Positions 30,396 to 40,333 are shown, counted from the stretch's first letter. The stretch is DNA of 64,000 nt from Pseudomonas viridiflava (GCF_003702045.1 NZ_RBTP01000011.1:87337-151336), one strand, 5' to 3'. A program made the numbers and translations. Notes: generated from the letters alone by a model not told the origin.

Positions 30396-30407
30396 CATTG
30401 GGTTATT

Positions 30408-30592
30408 TCAGGCCGGTCTCCGGGCTTATGAGCGGGGCAAACCCGACTGCGCGCCTTCCCATATAAAACACAGTGGCGTCATGCACAGCCTTGACTCATT
30501 TACCGTTGCGGGGGCAGCGCCGGAATGGGGTCGTGTGACCTTCACCGGCTTCCCTGTTTCACCCTGCCAATCGAAAGGATTGCAGAGCACCT
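30408..30592 (-). promoter_or_regulatory. cobalamin riboswitch upstream of cobO
   Basis: On the minus strand the RNA contains the aptamer blocks in order: GGGAAGCCGGTGAA (30542-30555), a GCTGCCCCCGCAACGGTAA block with the conserved CCCCGCAACGGTAA part (about 30500-30517), GCCACTG (about 30472-30478) and the B12 box AGCCCGGAGACCGGCC (30411-30426). Together these are diagnostic of the AdoCbl class. The 3' end of the aptamer is about 110 bases before cobO, so B12 should repress the whole operon. The platform type (translation or transcription) is not decided. Confidence 0.95.
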
Positions 30593-30768
30593 GAAACAAA
30601 CCGCGAAGGGTAGAGGGTTGGGGGTGGAGCGTCAATCGGCACCGCTGCGCAATGGCATTGCGGCCATTCACTTGCCTGGCGCGGCCCGATGCGTGTGCGC
30701 AATTGAACCTCGGCCGCTCCGGTGTCTCTATCCCTTACCGGACAAAGCCTTTCGAGATGGAGATTCAC

Positions 30769-32097
30769 ATGTTCAAACTCAGACCACAGTACGCCGTTTT
30801 GCTTCTGGTCGCAGGCGGCCTCGCGGCGTGCGGCGAGTCTTCTACCCTGCAGGTTTCGGATGGAACGGGGCCTTCTCCAAAGCTGCCGGAGCCCAACAAG
30901 ACACTGGTCCCGACGGTCAACATCGCTCCGGCGGTCGGCTGGGAAAAAGACGCCAAGCCCGTGGCAGCCCCAGGCACTCAGGTCGGCGCGTTCGCCGAGC
31001 ATCTGGACCACCCGCGCTGGCTGTATGTGCTGCCCAACGGCGACGTGCTGGTGGCGGAAACCAATTCGCCGGCCAAACCGGACGACGGCAAAGGCATCCG
31101 TGGCTGGGTCATGGAGAAAGTCATGGGCCGCGCCGGCGCGGGCGTGCCGAGCGCCAACCGCATTACCCTGCTGCGTGACACCAACAAAGACGGTGTCGCC
31201 GAAACCCGCACCGTCTTTCTGCAGAACCTCAATTCGCCGTTCGGCATGACGCTGGTGGGAAACAAACTGTACGTGGCCGACACTGATCGCCTGATCAGCT
31301 TCCCGTATGAAACCGGCCAGACGTCGATCAGCGCCCAGCCCACCAAGGTTGTGGATTTGCCGGGTGGCACGCTGAATCACCACTGGACCAAGAACGTTAT
31401 CGCCAGCAAGGACGGCAGCAAGCTGTACGTGACCGTCGGCTCCAACAGCAATGTGGGCGAGAACGGCATGGATAAGGAAGAAGGCCGTGCGGCGATCTGG
31501 GAAGTTGACGCCGCCAGCGGCAACCACCGCATTTTCGCTTCGGGCTTGCGCAACCCCAACGGTATGGATTGGGAGCCCACCACCGGCAAGCTGTGGACAG
31601 CCGTCAATGAGCGTGACGAGATTGGCAGCGATCTGGTGCCCGATTACGTGACATCGGTGCAAGACGGCGGCTTCTATGGCTGGCCGTACAGCTACTATGG
31701 CCAGCACGTGGATGAGCGCGTCAAACCGCAGAACCCGGCACTGGTCGCCAAGGCCATTTCCCCGGACTACGCCGTTGGCCCGCACACCGCCTCGCTGGGC
31801 CTGGTCTTCGCCGACGGCAAGACGCTGGCTGCACCCTTCAACGAAGGCGTGTTCATCGGCCAGCATGGCTCATGGAACCGCAAACCGCACAGCGGCTACA
31901 AAGTGGTATTCGTCCCCTTCAGCGGCGGTAAACCCAACGGCGCACCCGTCGATGTGCTGACCGGCTTCCTCAACAGTGACGAAAAGGCAATGGGGCGTCC
32001 GGTCGGCGTGGTCAATGATCAACGCGGCGGATTGCTGGTGGCGGATGACGTGGGCAACAAGATCTGGCGGGTGACGTCGGTGAAGGCGGCTCAGTAG
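30769..32097 (+). CDS. sorbosone/soluble-glucose-dehydrogenase-like lipoprotein
   Basis: A 442-residue lipoprotein (lipobox LAAC after a short signal helix) whose mature part is a six-bladed beta-propeller of the PQQ-dependent sugar or sorbosone dehydrogenase (YliI/GdhB-like) family: [46 protein letters not shown] and the repeated propeller motifs. It should sit in the periplasm, lipid-anchored. GGAG lies 6 bp before the ATG at 30769. It is divergent from the cob riboswitch region. Cofactor and substrate are inferred from the family, not seen. Confidence 0.87.
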   Translation: MFKLRPQYAVLLLVAGGLAACGESSTLQVSDGTGPSPKLPEPNKTLVPTVNIAPAVGWEKDAKPVAAPGTQVGAFAEHLDHPRWLYVLPNGDVLVAETNSPAKPDDGKGIRGWVMEKVMGRAGAGVPSANRITLLRDTNKDGVAETRTVFLQNLNSPFGMTLVGNKLYVADTDRLISFPYETGQTSISAQPTKVVDLPGGTLNHHWTKNVIASKDGSKLYVTVGSNSNVGENGMDKEEGRAAIWEVDAASGNHRIFASGLRNPNGMDWEPTTGKLWTAVNERDEIGSDLVPDYVTSVQDGGFYGWPYSYYGQHVDERVKPQNPALVAKAISPDYAVGPHTASLGLVFADGKTLAAPFNEGVFIGQHGSWNRKPHSGYKVVFVPFSGGKPNGAPVDVLTGFLNSDEKAMGRPVGVVNDQRGGLLVADDVGNKIWRVTSVKAAQ

Positions 32098-32113
32098 ACC
32101 GCTTGACCTTCGA

Positions 32114-32166
32114 AACCGGACGCGGAACGTCCTGAGAGGCATTCCCACGCAGGAGCGTGGGAATGA
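32114..32166 (+). repeat. two-hairpin REP-like element, copy 1
   Basis: GGACG and CGTCC flank a short loop, then CCTGAGAGG, then CATTCCCACGC pairs with GCGTGGGAATG around AGGA. Matching copies lie at 40436-40482 (opposite strand) and 62582-62624. Located after the sugar-dehydrogenase-like gene, where it may also act as a transcription end. Confidence 0.75.
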
Positions 32167-32212
32167 TATCGCCTGCTGACTTGACGCTCCGCATCACATG
32201 GCATCAAACGGG

Positions 32213-32758
32213 TTAAGGACGATTCTGCGCCAGGTTCGGCGGCTGGATGACGCGCTTGGCGTTGAGGTAGGCCTTCTGCCAATACGGCTTGTCGAGGCTG
32301 TCCAGCTTGACCGTGCCGCCTGTAGCAGGCGCATGCACGAAGCGGCCTTCGCCCACATAGATACCCGCATGGGACACGTGCGAGCCACCCGACGTGGCGA
32401 AAAATACCAGATCCCCTGATTGCAACTGCTCGCGGCGCACGTTCGGTGCGCCCATCACCACCATGTCACGCGTTGACCGTGGCAGAGAAATGCCCGCCGC
32501 ATCGCGATATACATAGCCGATCAGACCGCTGCAATCGAAACCCGAATCCGGCGTATTGCCGCCCCAGCGATAGGGCGTACCGACCAACCCGAGCGCGCGA
32601 AACAGCACGTCTTCGGCAGCCTGGGAAAGAATCTGAGGGGGAGCGGTCACCACCGGACGTTGAACGACCCGGGGCGAAGCAGGAGGCGGCGGAGCGCTGG
32701 CACAAGCGCCAAGCAGCGCAGCCAGAGAAATGACCATCAGGCGCAAAGCAATCGACAT
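32213..32758 (-). CDS. NlpC/P60 family lipoprotein endopeptidase (1)
   Basis: A 181-residue lipoprotein (lipobox LGAC) with a C-terminal NlpC/P60 domain that cuts peptidoglycan stem peptides. The catalytic Cys is in FDCSG, the first His in SHAGIYVG and the third polar residue in FVHAPATGG. A Pro-rich linker follows the lipobox. It is a paralogue of the next gene; a strong terminator separates them. The ATG at 32758 is preferred over a GTG two codons earlier. Confidence 0.92.
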   Translation of the reverse strand: MSIALRLMVISLAALLGACASAPPPPASPRVVQRPVVTAPPQILSQAAEDVLFRALGLVGTPYRWGGNTPDSGFDCSGLIGYVYRDAAGISLPRSTRDMVVMGAPNVRREQLQSGDLVFFATSGGSHVSHAGIYVGEGRFVHAPATGGTVKLDSLDKPYWQKAYLNAKRVIQPPNLAQNRP

Positions 32759-32806
32759 AACCACAACAACCTGATCCGGATGCGGCTTACGCTGCCGAGA
32801 AGCTCA

Positions 32807-32841
32807 AAAACGCAGACAGGCCACCGGCCTGTCTGCGTTTT
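32807..32841 (-). terminator. strong Rho-independent terminator
   Basis: A perfect 16-bp stem (CGCAGACAGGCC with GGCCTGTCTGCG, extended by A/T pairs) around a three-base loop, followed on the minus strand by TTTTT. It terminates the second NlpC/P60 gene and isolates it from the first. Confidence 0.93.
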
Positions 32842-32852
32842 CCATAATTCAA

Positions 32853-33575
32853 TTACTTACGGCGTTTGGGTGCGGTCTTGACTGTAGTCGAAGTCATTGC
32901 CGTTGTCTGCGCGGCAACGTCTGACGTCTTCATCGCAACAGCACCGGGTGCCATTGCCAGCGGACGCTTGGCTTCGATGAAGGTCTTGCTCCAGTAGGCG
33001 TCATCAAGGCTGTCGATGCGCACACCGCCACTGCGACGGCTGCTGGAGTGAATGAACTGGTCATTGCCCGCATAGATCGCTGCATGGCTGACTCGACCGC
33101 GACCGCGTGTGCTGAAGAACAGCAAATCACCCGGCTTCAAGTTCTTGCGCGATACCAGTGGAGCATCGACGTTGATCATTTCGCGAGTGGAGCGTGGCAG
33201 GTTCATGCCAGCCTCTTCGCGAAACAGGAAACCGATGAAACCGCTGCAATCGAAACCCGAACGCGTCGACGTACCGCCGAACTGGTAACGAGTACCGATC
33301 AGCGCTTTGCCACGTTCCAGGATGCTGTCGGCCAGAACCGGCAGTTTGTAGGATTGGTTATCGGCAAACTGAGCCAGCTCGTCTTCGGTGGCCAGTTCGT
33401 CTTGGAGCGCTGCAGCATCGGCGCGATTGACAGCCGATTGGGCAGTGACGGTGTTCTGATAACGAGGCTTTGGCTGAACCTGTTCTTGCTGTGCAACCGG
33501 CATATTGGCCGAGCAACCGAACAGGAACGTAACGAGTGCGAGGGGCACGAGGGGTGCGAAGCGAACAACTAGCAT
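32853..33575 (-). CDS. NlpC/P60 family lipoprotein endopeptidase (2)
   Basis: A 240-residue lipoprotein (lipobox FGCS) with an NlpC/P60 domain: Cys in FDCSG, His in SHAAIYAG and His in FIHSSSRR. A charged linker (~30-85) precedes the domain, and the C-terminal ~30 residues are Thr/Ala/Lys-rich, ending KRRK. It resembles the preceding gene in domain order but not in flanks, pointing to an old duplication. The ATG at 33575 has no strong ribosome site; a GTG two codons earlier is possible. Confidence 0.91.
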   Translation of the reverse strand: MLVVRFAPLVPLALVTFLFGCSANMPVAQQEQVQPKPRYQNTVTAQSAVNRADAAALQDELATEDELAQFADNQSYKLPVLADSILERGKALIGTRYQFGGTSTRSGFDCSGFIGFLFREEAGMNLPRSTREMINVDAPLVSRKNLKPGDLLFFSTRGRGRVSHAAIYAGNDQFIHSSSRRSGGVRIDSLDDAYWSKTFIEAKRPLAMAPGAVAMKTSDVAAQTTAMTSTTVKTAPKRRK

Positions 33576-33650
33576 GGGCACGACCGTGGCTGAACTGTTA
33601 AGAAGGCGAGACTATGCCCGCTATCAAAACGATTTGCAAATTCAATCGAA

Positions 33651-34415
33651 CTAAATGTGACTTATGAGTTTTTCCATGACATGTGCCGCTCGGCACTTCA
33701 GGAACACGTCCATTTGCGCGCTGTGATCGGTCGTCTCAGGATTGATTTCGGCCGTAAAACCCCCGGAAACCCGGGCTCGAATCACCGGTTCATGGATATA
33801 GGGGAAGCTTGCCGTGGTCCCGACAGTGAGCACGGCGTCATAGCCTATAGCCAGTTGTTCATACAGTGTTTCCAGGGCCTGCTCGGGGAGCATTTCCTGA
33901 AAAAGAACGACGGACGGTCGCAATATGCCACTACATATTGAGCACAACGGAGGCAATGGACGTTGAAGATGCGCACTCAACTCAGGGTCTTCTGCGCCAC
34001 AGGACTGGCAAAACAATGGTGCCATGTGGCCGTGAATCTCGATCAGGCGTTCAGGCGGACTGCCTGCAGCCCGATGATAACCATCCACATTCTGGGTCAG
34101 GACCCAGCATTCAGGCTTGATGCGCTGCAACTGAGCAATTGCGTAATGCGCGGAGTTCGGCTCGCCGCCCAGACAGGCAGCGCCCAACTGGGCGATGTAT
34201 TTCCAACACAGCGCAGGGTCACGCCGCAGCATGGGACCGGACAGTGCGACTTCGATAGGCAGCCCGTCGTCCGTCTTGCCGTTATAGAGTCCGCCTATAC
34301 CACGATAGGTTGGCAGGCCCGAATCCGCCGAGAGACCGGCGCCGGTGATGATAAGAATTCGCTTGGCATGGCGCAACGCAGCTGCGGTTTGCATCACCAA
34401 CGCTTCGTCTACCAC
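33651..34415 (-). CDS. sirtuin-type NAD-dependent protein deacylase
   Basis: A 254-residue Sir2 protein expected to remove acyl groups from lysine using NAD+. The NAD-binding GAGLSADSGLPTYRG, the catalytic TQNVDGYH, the HGH motif (IEIHGHMAP) and four zinc cysteines (CQSC and CSIC) are all present. Its start overlaps the end of hda by 7 bp, so it is translated with it. The residues that select acetyl versus succinyl substrates cannot be told with confidence. Confidence 0.93.
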   Translation of the reverse strand: MVDEALVMQTAAALRHAKRILIITGAGLSADSGLPTYRGIGGLYNGKTDDGLPIEVALSGPMLRRDPALCWKYIAQLGAACLGGEPNSAHYAIAQLQRIKPECWVLTQNVDGYHRAAGSPPERLIEIHGHMAPLFCQSCGAEDPELSAHLQRPLPPLCSICSGILRPSVVLFQEMLPEQALETLYEQLAIGYDAVLTVGTTASFPYIHEPVIRARVSGGFTAEINPETTDHSAQMDVFLKCRAAHVMEKLISHI

Positions 34416-35113
34416 CCCAGCGTCTCTTTAAGGAAGGGAATGGTCAGCTTGCGCTTCTCCTGCAAGGAGGCCTGATCAAGGCGCTCCAGCAGTTCGAACA
34501 GCGCGCTCATGCTGCGGGTGCCACGGGTGAGGATGAAATGCCCGACTTCGTCCGTCAGGTGCAGGCCGCGTCGAGAGGCGCGCAGTTGCAGCGCCCGCAG
34601 TTTGTCTTCATCGGACAGACCGCGCATCTGGAACACCAGCGCCATCGTCAGGCGGGACTTTAGATCTGGCAGTTTGACCGGCAGTTCGCGAGGGGATTTG
34701 GAGGCGGCAATCAACAGACGTCGCCCACTGTCGCGCAGACGGTTGAATAGATGAAACAGGGCTTCTTCCCACTCCGGCTTGCCGACCACCGCTTGCAGGT
34801 CGTCCAGACACACCAGCTCGTACTGCTCCAGATGGTCGAACAGCTCGATGCCTTCATCGATGACTTCGGCCAACGGCAAATACACAGCAGGCTCGCCCAT
34901 TTGCTCGAAACGCAGGCAGGCTGCCTGCAACAGATGTGTACGCCCTACCCCGTCCTTGCCCCACAGGTAGATGAGGCTTTCGGTCCATCCGGCGTCGGCT
35001 TCGCACAGCCGCTCGACATAGCCGAGTGCAGCGGCGTTGGCGCCTGGATAGTAATTGACGAAAGTGGCGTCATCACGCAGACGCACACTCAGGGGCAGCT
35101 GAATCGGTTTCAT
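34409..35113 (-). CDS. hda: DnaA regulatory inactivator Hda
   Basis: Hda, with the DNA-loaded beta clamp, stimulates DnaA-ATP hydrolysis to prevent re-initiation. The 234-residue AAA+ protein starts MKPIQLPLSVRL, where QLPLSV is the clamp-binding peptide; the Walker A region is GKDGVGRTHL with Arg in place of Lys, which is typical of Hda, and the C-terminal KLTIPFLKETL is conserved. The ATG at 35113 is chosen because the clamp motif must be near the N-terminus. Confidence 0.95.
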   Translation of the reverse strand: MKPIQLPLSVRLRDDATFVNYYPGANAAALGYVERLCEADAGWTESLIYLWGKDGVGRTHLLQAACLRFEQMGEPAVYLPLAEVIDEGIELFDHLEQYELVCLDDLQAVVGKPEWEEALFHLFNRLRDSGRRLLIAASKSPRELPVKLPDLKSRLTMALVFQMRGLSDEDKLRALQLRASRRGLHLTDEVGHFILTRGTRSMSALFELLERLDQASLQEKRKLTIPFLKETLGW

Positions 35114-35330
35114 GCTGACGAACGGTTCAAGCGAACCGCCAAGGGCCTCTGTGTAAAGTGCGCAAAGTTTATACCCGTGACGCTGGTCGCACAATGCGAC
35201 AGACCCCAAGCAAAATCAAAGGTTTGCGTCTGGCCGTGTAAAGCGGCCTTGCATAAGCGCCATTTTGGACCTCGTTCCGGGCACGGCGCGCACCCGGAAA
35301 CAACTCCACCATCACAACGGAAAAAAGCGC

Positions 35331-36404
35331 TTATAAATCAGGGTCTTCGGCGCCTGCGTAGATCTCAGAGTCTTTGTAGACGTCGTGGACGTGACGTACC
35401 AGCACCATGATCACCGCTGCCACCGGCAAGGCCAGCAGGATGCCGGTAAAGCCGAACAGTTCGCCACCGGCCAGGATCGCAAAGATCACCGCCACCGGAT
35501 GCAGACCGATGCGGTCGCCCACCAGCAAAGGCGTGAGCACCATGCCCTCCAGCGCCTGACCGACCATGAAGACGGCGACGATGCCCAGCATCGGGTACAA
35601 ATCGCCACCGAACTGGAACAGGCCTGCGATCAATGCCGCGCCAATCCCGATCACGAAGCCCATGTAAGGCACAATTGCCGCCAGACCTGCGATCACGCCG
35701 ATCAACAGCCCAAGCTCCAGACCCACCAGCATCAGACCGGCCGCGTAGATCACGCCCAGGCCGACCATTACCAGCAACTGGCCGCGAATGAACGCGCCCA
35801 GCACCTCATGACATTCGCCCGCCAACTTGACGATCTGCCCTTCGCGCTGACGAGGCAGCAGGCCGCGGATTTTGCCCATCATCACGTCCCAGTCACGCAG
35901 CAGGTAGAAACACACCACCGGAATCAGCACCAGGTTGGTCAGCCAGCCGATCAGCGCCAGGCTCGACGCCGTCGCCTGGGAGAGGACGATGGAAACGATA
36001 TCGCCCGCCTGCCCCATATGCTCGGACAGCGCGGCCTTGATCTTGTCGAACTTCCAGAAGCCATCGGACAGTCCGAACTTGGCCTGCACCCACGGCAATG
36101 CTGCGTGCTGCAACCAGTCGAGCATCTGCGGGGCCAGCTCGTACAAGCGATACAGCTGCTTGGCGAGCATCGGCACCAGAATCAGCAGCAGCGCCATCAA
36201 GATCAGCGTGAACAGGCCGAACACCGCCACCACGCTCAGCGTTCGAGACATACCGGCACGCTCAAGACGGTCCACCAACGGATCTCCCATGTACGCCAAC
36301 AGCAGCGCCACCAGGAACGGGGTGAGGATCGTGTGCAGCAACACCACGAATGCAACCAGCAGGGCAAGCCCGCCGATCCAGAACCAACGTCGCGTATCAG
36401 TCAT
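35331..36404 (-). CDS. AI-2E family (PerM-like) membrane protein
   Basis: A 357-residue membrane protein with about eight helices, of the AI-2E transporter/PerM family. The family's conserved centre (IPVVCFYLLRDWD) and LLIGVIAGLAAIVPYMGF are visible. It follows the hda unit with a 217-bp gap and precedes DUF2066. Family members export varied substrates (AI-2, Na+/H+); the substrate here is unknown. ATG at 36404 taken over a TTG one codon earlier. Confidence 0.88.
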   Translation of the reverse strand: MTDTRRWFWIGGLALLVAFVVLLHTILTPFLVALLLAYMGDPLVDRLERAGMSRTLSVVAVFGLFTLILMALLLILVPMLAKQLYRLYELAPQMLDWLQHAALPWVQAKFGLSDGFWKFDKIKAALSEHMGQAGDIVSIVLSQATASSLALIGWLTNLVLIPVVCFYLLRDWDVMMGKIRGLLPRQREGQIVKLAGECHEVLGAFIRGQLLVMVGLGVIYAAGLMLVGLELGLLIGVIAGLAAIVPYMGFVIGIGAALIAGLFQFGGDLYPMLGIVAVFMVGQALEGMVLTPLLVGDRIGLHPVAVIFAILAGGELFGFTGILLALPVAAVIMVLVRHVHDVYKDSEIYAGAEDPDL

Positions 36405-36441
36405 CAATGTCTCTCAACCCAGTGAAAAATGCGTGGCCGGA

Positions 36442-37521
36442 TTACCAGCGGAAATACAGCTGTGGCGCGGACGCCGGAACAGTCATTGGAGCAGGCGCAG
36501 ATGTGGAGACGGGCGCCGATGCATCGACCGGCGCAGCAGGTGCAGGCGCTGTAACCGGCGCCACTTCACTTGCCGGCACTTCCTGAAGTTTAGCCAGCGA
36601 CATCTGTGAACGGAGCTGATCGGCGCTGCCATTGACTTCGAACGTCACCCGATCACCCTCAACCAGTGTCACCCGCACGCCAAAGGGGTCAAGCAATTGC
36701 AGCAACTGCGCATAGCGCTCAAGGTTCATGCCCTGAACCTGCATGAGCAAGCCCGTTGACGCGCCCGGCCTGGCGACGAAACGCGGTGCCAGGCGCTGGC
36801 TGACCGACAGCAGCACAGCGTCGGCCAGCGCTTCTGAGCTGGCGCCGGTGGCGGTGCCTTGCTCGCGCTGATCGCCCAGCCACAGATTCCACTTGCCTTG
36901 CCATTGGCCCGCCTCTTCCCGAGCATGAACGGCCAGAATCGCATCGGCGCCATAACGATCAGATGCTTGCTTGAGCGGCGCAGCATCAGTGCCTTCAAGG
37001 GTCTTGGCGGTGCCGATGCCTTGCTCGCTCAAGTCAGCCAGCGGCAAACGCAACGGCAAGCCACGATGCTGAGCGGCACGACGCAACGGCTCGGCGGCCG
37101 CCTGGCCGTCGCCCACGAGATTGGAGCCTTCGACCGAATCATTCAGCCACCAGCCCAGGATCGACGGGCGATTGCTGCCCCAGATGGGCAAACCGGCCTG
37201 ACGCAATGCCCGGTCAGTGGTAGCCGGATCGAAATCCACCAGCAACGTCTCGGGCGGGCCGGCTTCATAGCCGTATTGGCTGATGATCTGCTGCGGGTCC
37301 TTGCGCAAGTCGGCCAGCGCCGAACCTTGAGCGGCCTTGGTGTCGCCGGTCAGACGCAGCACCAGGGTTTCGACGGCGGCCTGAGTGGCACGCGTGCGCT
37401 CATCGGGCGATTGACCGTTGACCGGCTCGCGAACCTGATAAAGGTTGTTCACTGTTTCAGCAAAGGTCGGCAGGCTGAACAGGGACAGGCAGCCGACTAA
37501 AAGAATTCTGGAAAAACGCAT
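36442..37521 (-). CDS. exported DUF2066 domain protein
   Basis: A 359-residue protein with a signal peptide ending near LPTFA-ET and a DUF2066 domain of unknown function (~25-300). The C-terminal ~45 residues are Pro/Ala/Ser-rich low-complexity sequence ending QLYFRW. GGGAA lies upstream of the ATG at 37521; an earlier in-frame start lacks a signal peptide. It is 37 bp before the AI-2E gene in the same direction and divergent from purM. From memory this pair flanks purMN in other pseudomonads too. Confidence 0.87.
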   Translation of the reverse strand: MRFSRILLVGCLSLFSLPTFAETVNNLYQVREPVNGQSPDERTRATQAAVETLVLRLTGDTKAAQGSALADLRKDPQQIISQYGYEAGPPETLLVDFDPATTDRALRQAGLPIWGSNRPSILGWWLNDSVEGSNLVGDGQAAAEPLRRAAQHRGLPLRLPLADLSEQGIGTAKTLEGTDAAPLKQASDRYGADAILAVHAREEAGQWQGKWNLWLGDQREQGTATGASSEALADAVLLSVSQRLAPRFVARPGASTGLLMQVQGMNLERYAQLLQLLDPFGVRVTLVEGDRVTFEVNGSADQLRSQMSLAKLQEVPASEVAPVTAPAPAAPVDASAPVSTSAPAPMTVPASAPQLYFRW

Positions 37522-37876
37522 GGACAGTTCCCGAACGGAAAAAAGTAAAAAAAGCAGTCTCAGGAGGTGCATTCATGAGTGGCACGTGCCTTGAGACATC
37601 GATTGGCCACTCATCATTCAATGCCCGCCTAAAGTACACCCTAAACGCCTTGAGCCGAACTCGCGCACGGCAAGGCCGCAAGGTTTATTTAGTAGAACCT
37701 CCTCCTACCGTCTGCGCAAGGATGGCCCCCCGAGGGCAAGCCTGATAAAATCGCGCGCCTTCGCAGACCGGCAATCGCGATGGCCCAACATAGCACTGCG
37801 CAACCAGCGCGTTGCTGAACGGGCCCTTCCGCAGCGGTCGATACCTCCGAATCCCCCCTAAAGGCCTGGATTTTCT
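37522..37876. other. 355-bp divergent region between DUF2066 and purM
   Basis: No gene is seen. TGATAAAAT at 37743-37751 could be an extended -10 for purM; no clear -35 was found. No PurR-like operator was recognised. Confidence 0.4.
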
Positions 37877-38935
37877 ATGAGCAAGCAACCCTCCCTGAGC
37901 TACAAAGACGCCGGTGTAGACATCGACGCCGGTGAAGCATTGGTCGAACGCATCAAGAGCGTGGCCAAGCGCACCAAGCGTCCGGAAGTCATGGGCGGCC
38001 TGGGAGGTTTCGGCGCCCTCTGCGAAATCCCGGCTGGTTACAAGCAACCGGTACTGGTGTCCGGCACCGATGGCGTCGGCACCAAGCTGCGTCTGGCGCT
38101 GAACCTGAACAAGCACGACAGCATCGGTATCGACCTGGTGGCCATGTGCGTCAACGACCTGGTGGTCTGCGGTGCCGAGCCGTTGTTCTTCCTCGACTAC
38201 TACGCCACCGGCAAACTGAACGTCGACACCGCCGCTCAGGTTGTGACCGGCATCGGTGCGGGCTGCGAACTGGCCGGTTGCTCGCTGGTCGGCGGCGAAA
38301 CCGCTGAAATGCCTGGCATGTACGAAGGCGAAGATTACGATCTGGCCGGATTCTGTGTCGGCGTGGTCGAAAAGGCTGAAATCATCGACGGCTCCAAGGT
38401 TGCCGCTGGCGATGCGCTGCTGGCACTGCCGTCTTCCGGCCCGCACTCCAACGGTTACTCGCTGATCCGCAAGATCATTGAAGTGGCCGGTGCCGACATC
38501 GAGAACATCCAGCTGGATGGCAAGCCGCTGACGGAGCTGCTGATGGCCCCGACCCGCATCTACGTCAAGCCTTTGCTCAAGCTCATCAAGGAAACCGGCG
38601 CCGTCAAGGCGATGGCCCACATCACCGGCGGTGGCCTGCTGGACAACATCCCGCGCGTTCTGCCACAGGGCGCACAAGCCGTGGTCGATGTCGCCAGCTG
38701 GCAGCGTCCGGCCGTGTTCGACTGGCTGCAGCAGCAGGGCAATGTCGAAGAAAACGAAATGCACCGCGTGCTGAACTGCGGCGTGGGCATGGTGATCTGC
38801 GTCGCGCAAGAGCACGTCGAAACCGCGTTGAACGTGCTGCGTGAAGCAGGCGAGCAGCCTTGGGTGATCGGCCAGATCGCCACCGCCGCTGAAGGTGCAG
38901 CGCAAGTCGAGCTGAAAAACCTCAAGGCGCATTGA
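37877..38935 (+). CDS. purM: phosphoribosylformylglycinamidine cyclo-ligase PurM
   Basis: Closes the imidazole ring to give aminoimidazole ribotide in purine synthesis. The 352-residue length, [24 protein letters not shown] and [13 protein letters not shown] are diagnostic. Its stop and the purN start share one base (TGATG), so the two are coupled. Confidence 0.98.
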   Translation: MSKQPSLSYKDAGVDIDAGEALVERIKSVAKRTKRPEVMGGLGGFGALCEIPAGYKQPVLVSGTDGVGTKLRLALNLNKHDSIGIDLVAMCVNDLVVCGAEPLFFLDYYATGKLNVDTAAQVVTGIGAGCELAGCSLVGGETAEMPGMYEGEDYDLAGFCVGVVEKAEIIDGSKVAAGDALLALPSSGPHSNGYSLIRKIIEVAGADIENIQLDGKPLTELLMAPTRIYVKPLLKLIKETGAVKAMAHITGGGLLDNIPRVLPQGAQAVVDVASWQRPAVFDWLQQQGNVEENEMHRVLNCGVGMVICVAQEHVETALNVLREAGEQPWVIGQIATAAEGAAQVELKNLKAH

Positions 38936-39585
38936 TGTCAGCCCCCTGCGATGTCGTGGTGCTGCTGTCCGGCACCGGCGGCAACCTGCAAGCAATGATC
39001 GACAGTTTCAAGGACGGGGCCAGCCCCGTCCGCATCCGCGCTGTCATCTCCAACCGTGACGATGCCTTCGGCCTGCAACGCGCCAGAGACGCAGGCATCG
39101 AAGCCTGCGTGCTGGACCACAAGGCCTACGAAGGTCGCGAAGCCTTCGATGCCGCGCTGGTCGAGCTCATCGACACCTTTCAGCCGAAACTGGTGGTACT
39201 GGCCGGGTTCATGCGCATCCTCAGCGCAGAATTCGTGCGTCACTACCACGGTCGCCTGCTCAACATTCACCCTTCCCTGCTACCGCGCTACAAGGGGTTG
39301 CACACCCATAAGCGTGTTCTGGACGCCGGTGACGCCGAGCATGGCTGCAGCGTGCACTTCGTCACCGAGGAACTCGATGGCGGCCCACTGGTCGTACAGG
39401 CAGTTATTTCGGTACAGTTGCACGACACACCCGCCGCGCTTGCGCAACGGGTACACGTCCAGGAGCACCATATCTACCCGCTGGCAATACGCTGGTTCGC
39501 CGAAGGCAGACTGAGCCTGGGTGGAGAAGGCGCCTTACTGGATGGCCAGGCACTCCCGGCCACCGGCCATTTGATTCGACACTAG
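38935..39585 (+). CDS. purN: phosphoribosylglycinamide formyltransferase PurN
   Basis: Transfers a formyl group from 10-formyl-tetrahydrofolate to glycinamide ribonucleotide. The 216-residue protein begins with LLSGTGGNLQAM, has MRILSAEFV and the catalytic NIHPSLLPRYKG, and the GCSVHFVTEELDGG segment. The ATG overlaps the stop of purM. A longer start (TTG at 38932) is discounted. Confidence 0.98.
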   Translation: MSAPCDVVVLLSGTGGNLQAMIDSFKDGASPVRIRAVISNRDDAFGLQRARDAGIEACVLDHKAYEGREAFDAALVELIDTFQPKLVVLAGFMRILSAEFVRHYHGRLLNIHPSLLPRYKGLHTHKRVLDAGDAEHGCSVHFVTEELDGGPLVVQAVISVQLHDTPAALAQRVHVQEHHIYPLAIRWFAEGRLSLGGEGALLDGQALPATGHLIRH

Positions 39586-39593
39586 GAGATACT

Positions 39594-40307
39594 ATGCGTC
39601 GCGCTCTGCTCTTCGCTTTCGCTCTGCTCGCCTTGCCCGCTGTACAGGCCGCAGACCTTCAACCCTTCTCCGCCAGCTACACCGCCGACTGGAAACAGCT
39701 GCCCATGAGCGGCACGGCAGAACGCAGCCTGGAAGCCGGCCCCAACGGCACCTGGACCCTGAACTTCAAGGCATCGATGATGATCGCCAGCCTGTCCGAA
39801 GTCAGCACGCTTAAAGTCGACAAGGACACCCTGCTGCCGCAGACCTACAGCTTTGAGCGTAGCGGTTTGGGCAAATCCAAAAAGGTCGATCTGGTCTTCG
39901 ACTGGAACACCAAGTTCATCACCGGCACCGACCGCGGCGACGCGATCAAGCTGCCGCTGAACCGTGGCATTCTCGACAAGTCCACCTACCAGCTCGCGTT
40001 GCAGCACGACGTTGCTGCCGGCAAGAAAAGCATGAGCTATCAGGTGGTCGATGGTGACGAAGTCGATACCTATGACTTCCGCGTGCTGGGTTCGGAAAAA
40101 GTCGACACCAAGGCTGGTCAGGTCGACGCCATCAAGGTCGAACGCGTACGCGATCCGACACAAAGCAAACGCATCACCGTGCTGTGGTTCGCCAAGGACT
40201 GGGACTACCTGCTGGTCCGCCTGCAGCAGGTCGAAACCGACGGCAAGGAATACAACATTATGCTGCAGGACGGTACGGTCAACGGCAAGGCTGTCAAAGG
40301 CAGCTGA
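39594..40307 (+). CDS. exported DUF3108 domain protein
   Basis: A 237-residue protein with a signal peptide ending near LPAVQA-AD and a DUF3108 beta-rich domain (FSASYTADWKQLPMSGTAERSL and onward). Nine bases follow purN, so it is probably part of that unit, which ends at a strong terminator 27 bp later. Function of the domain is unknown; a periplasmic lipid-binding-like fold is possible. Confidence 0.87.
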   Translation: MRRALLFAFALLALPAVQAADLQPFSASYTADWKQLPMSGTAERSLEAGPNGTWTLNFKASMMIASLSEVSTLKVDKDTLLPQTYSFERSGLGKSKKVDLVFDWNTKFITGTDRGDAIKLPLNRGILDKSTYQLALQHDVAAGKKSMSYQVVDGDEVDTYDFRVLGSEKVDTKAGQVDAIKVERVRDPTQSKRITVLWFAKDWDYLLVRLQQVETDGKEYNIMLQDGTVNGKAVKGS

Positions 40308-40333
40308 TTGGCATGACTGTTCGCAGTACAGAG

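Noticed and set aside
37685..38995. 436-codon minus-strand frame opposite purM
   Set aside because: purM is complete on the plus strand; this is a codon-bias shadow with no domain.
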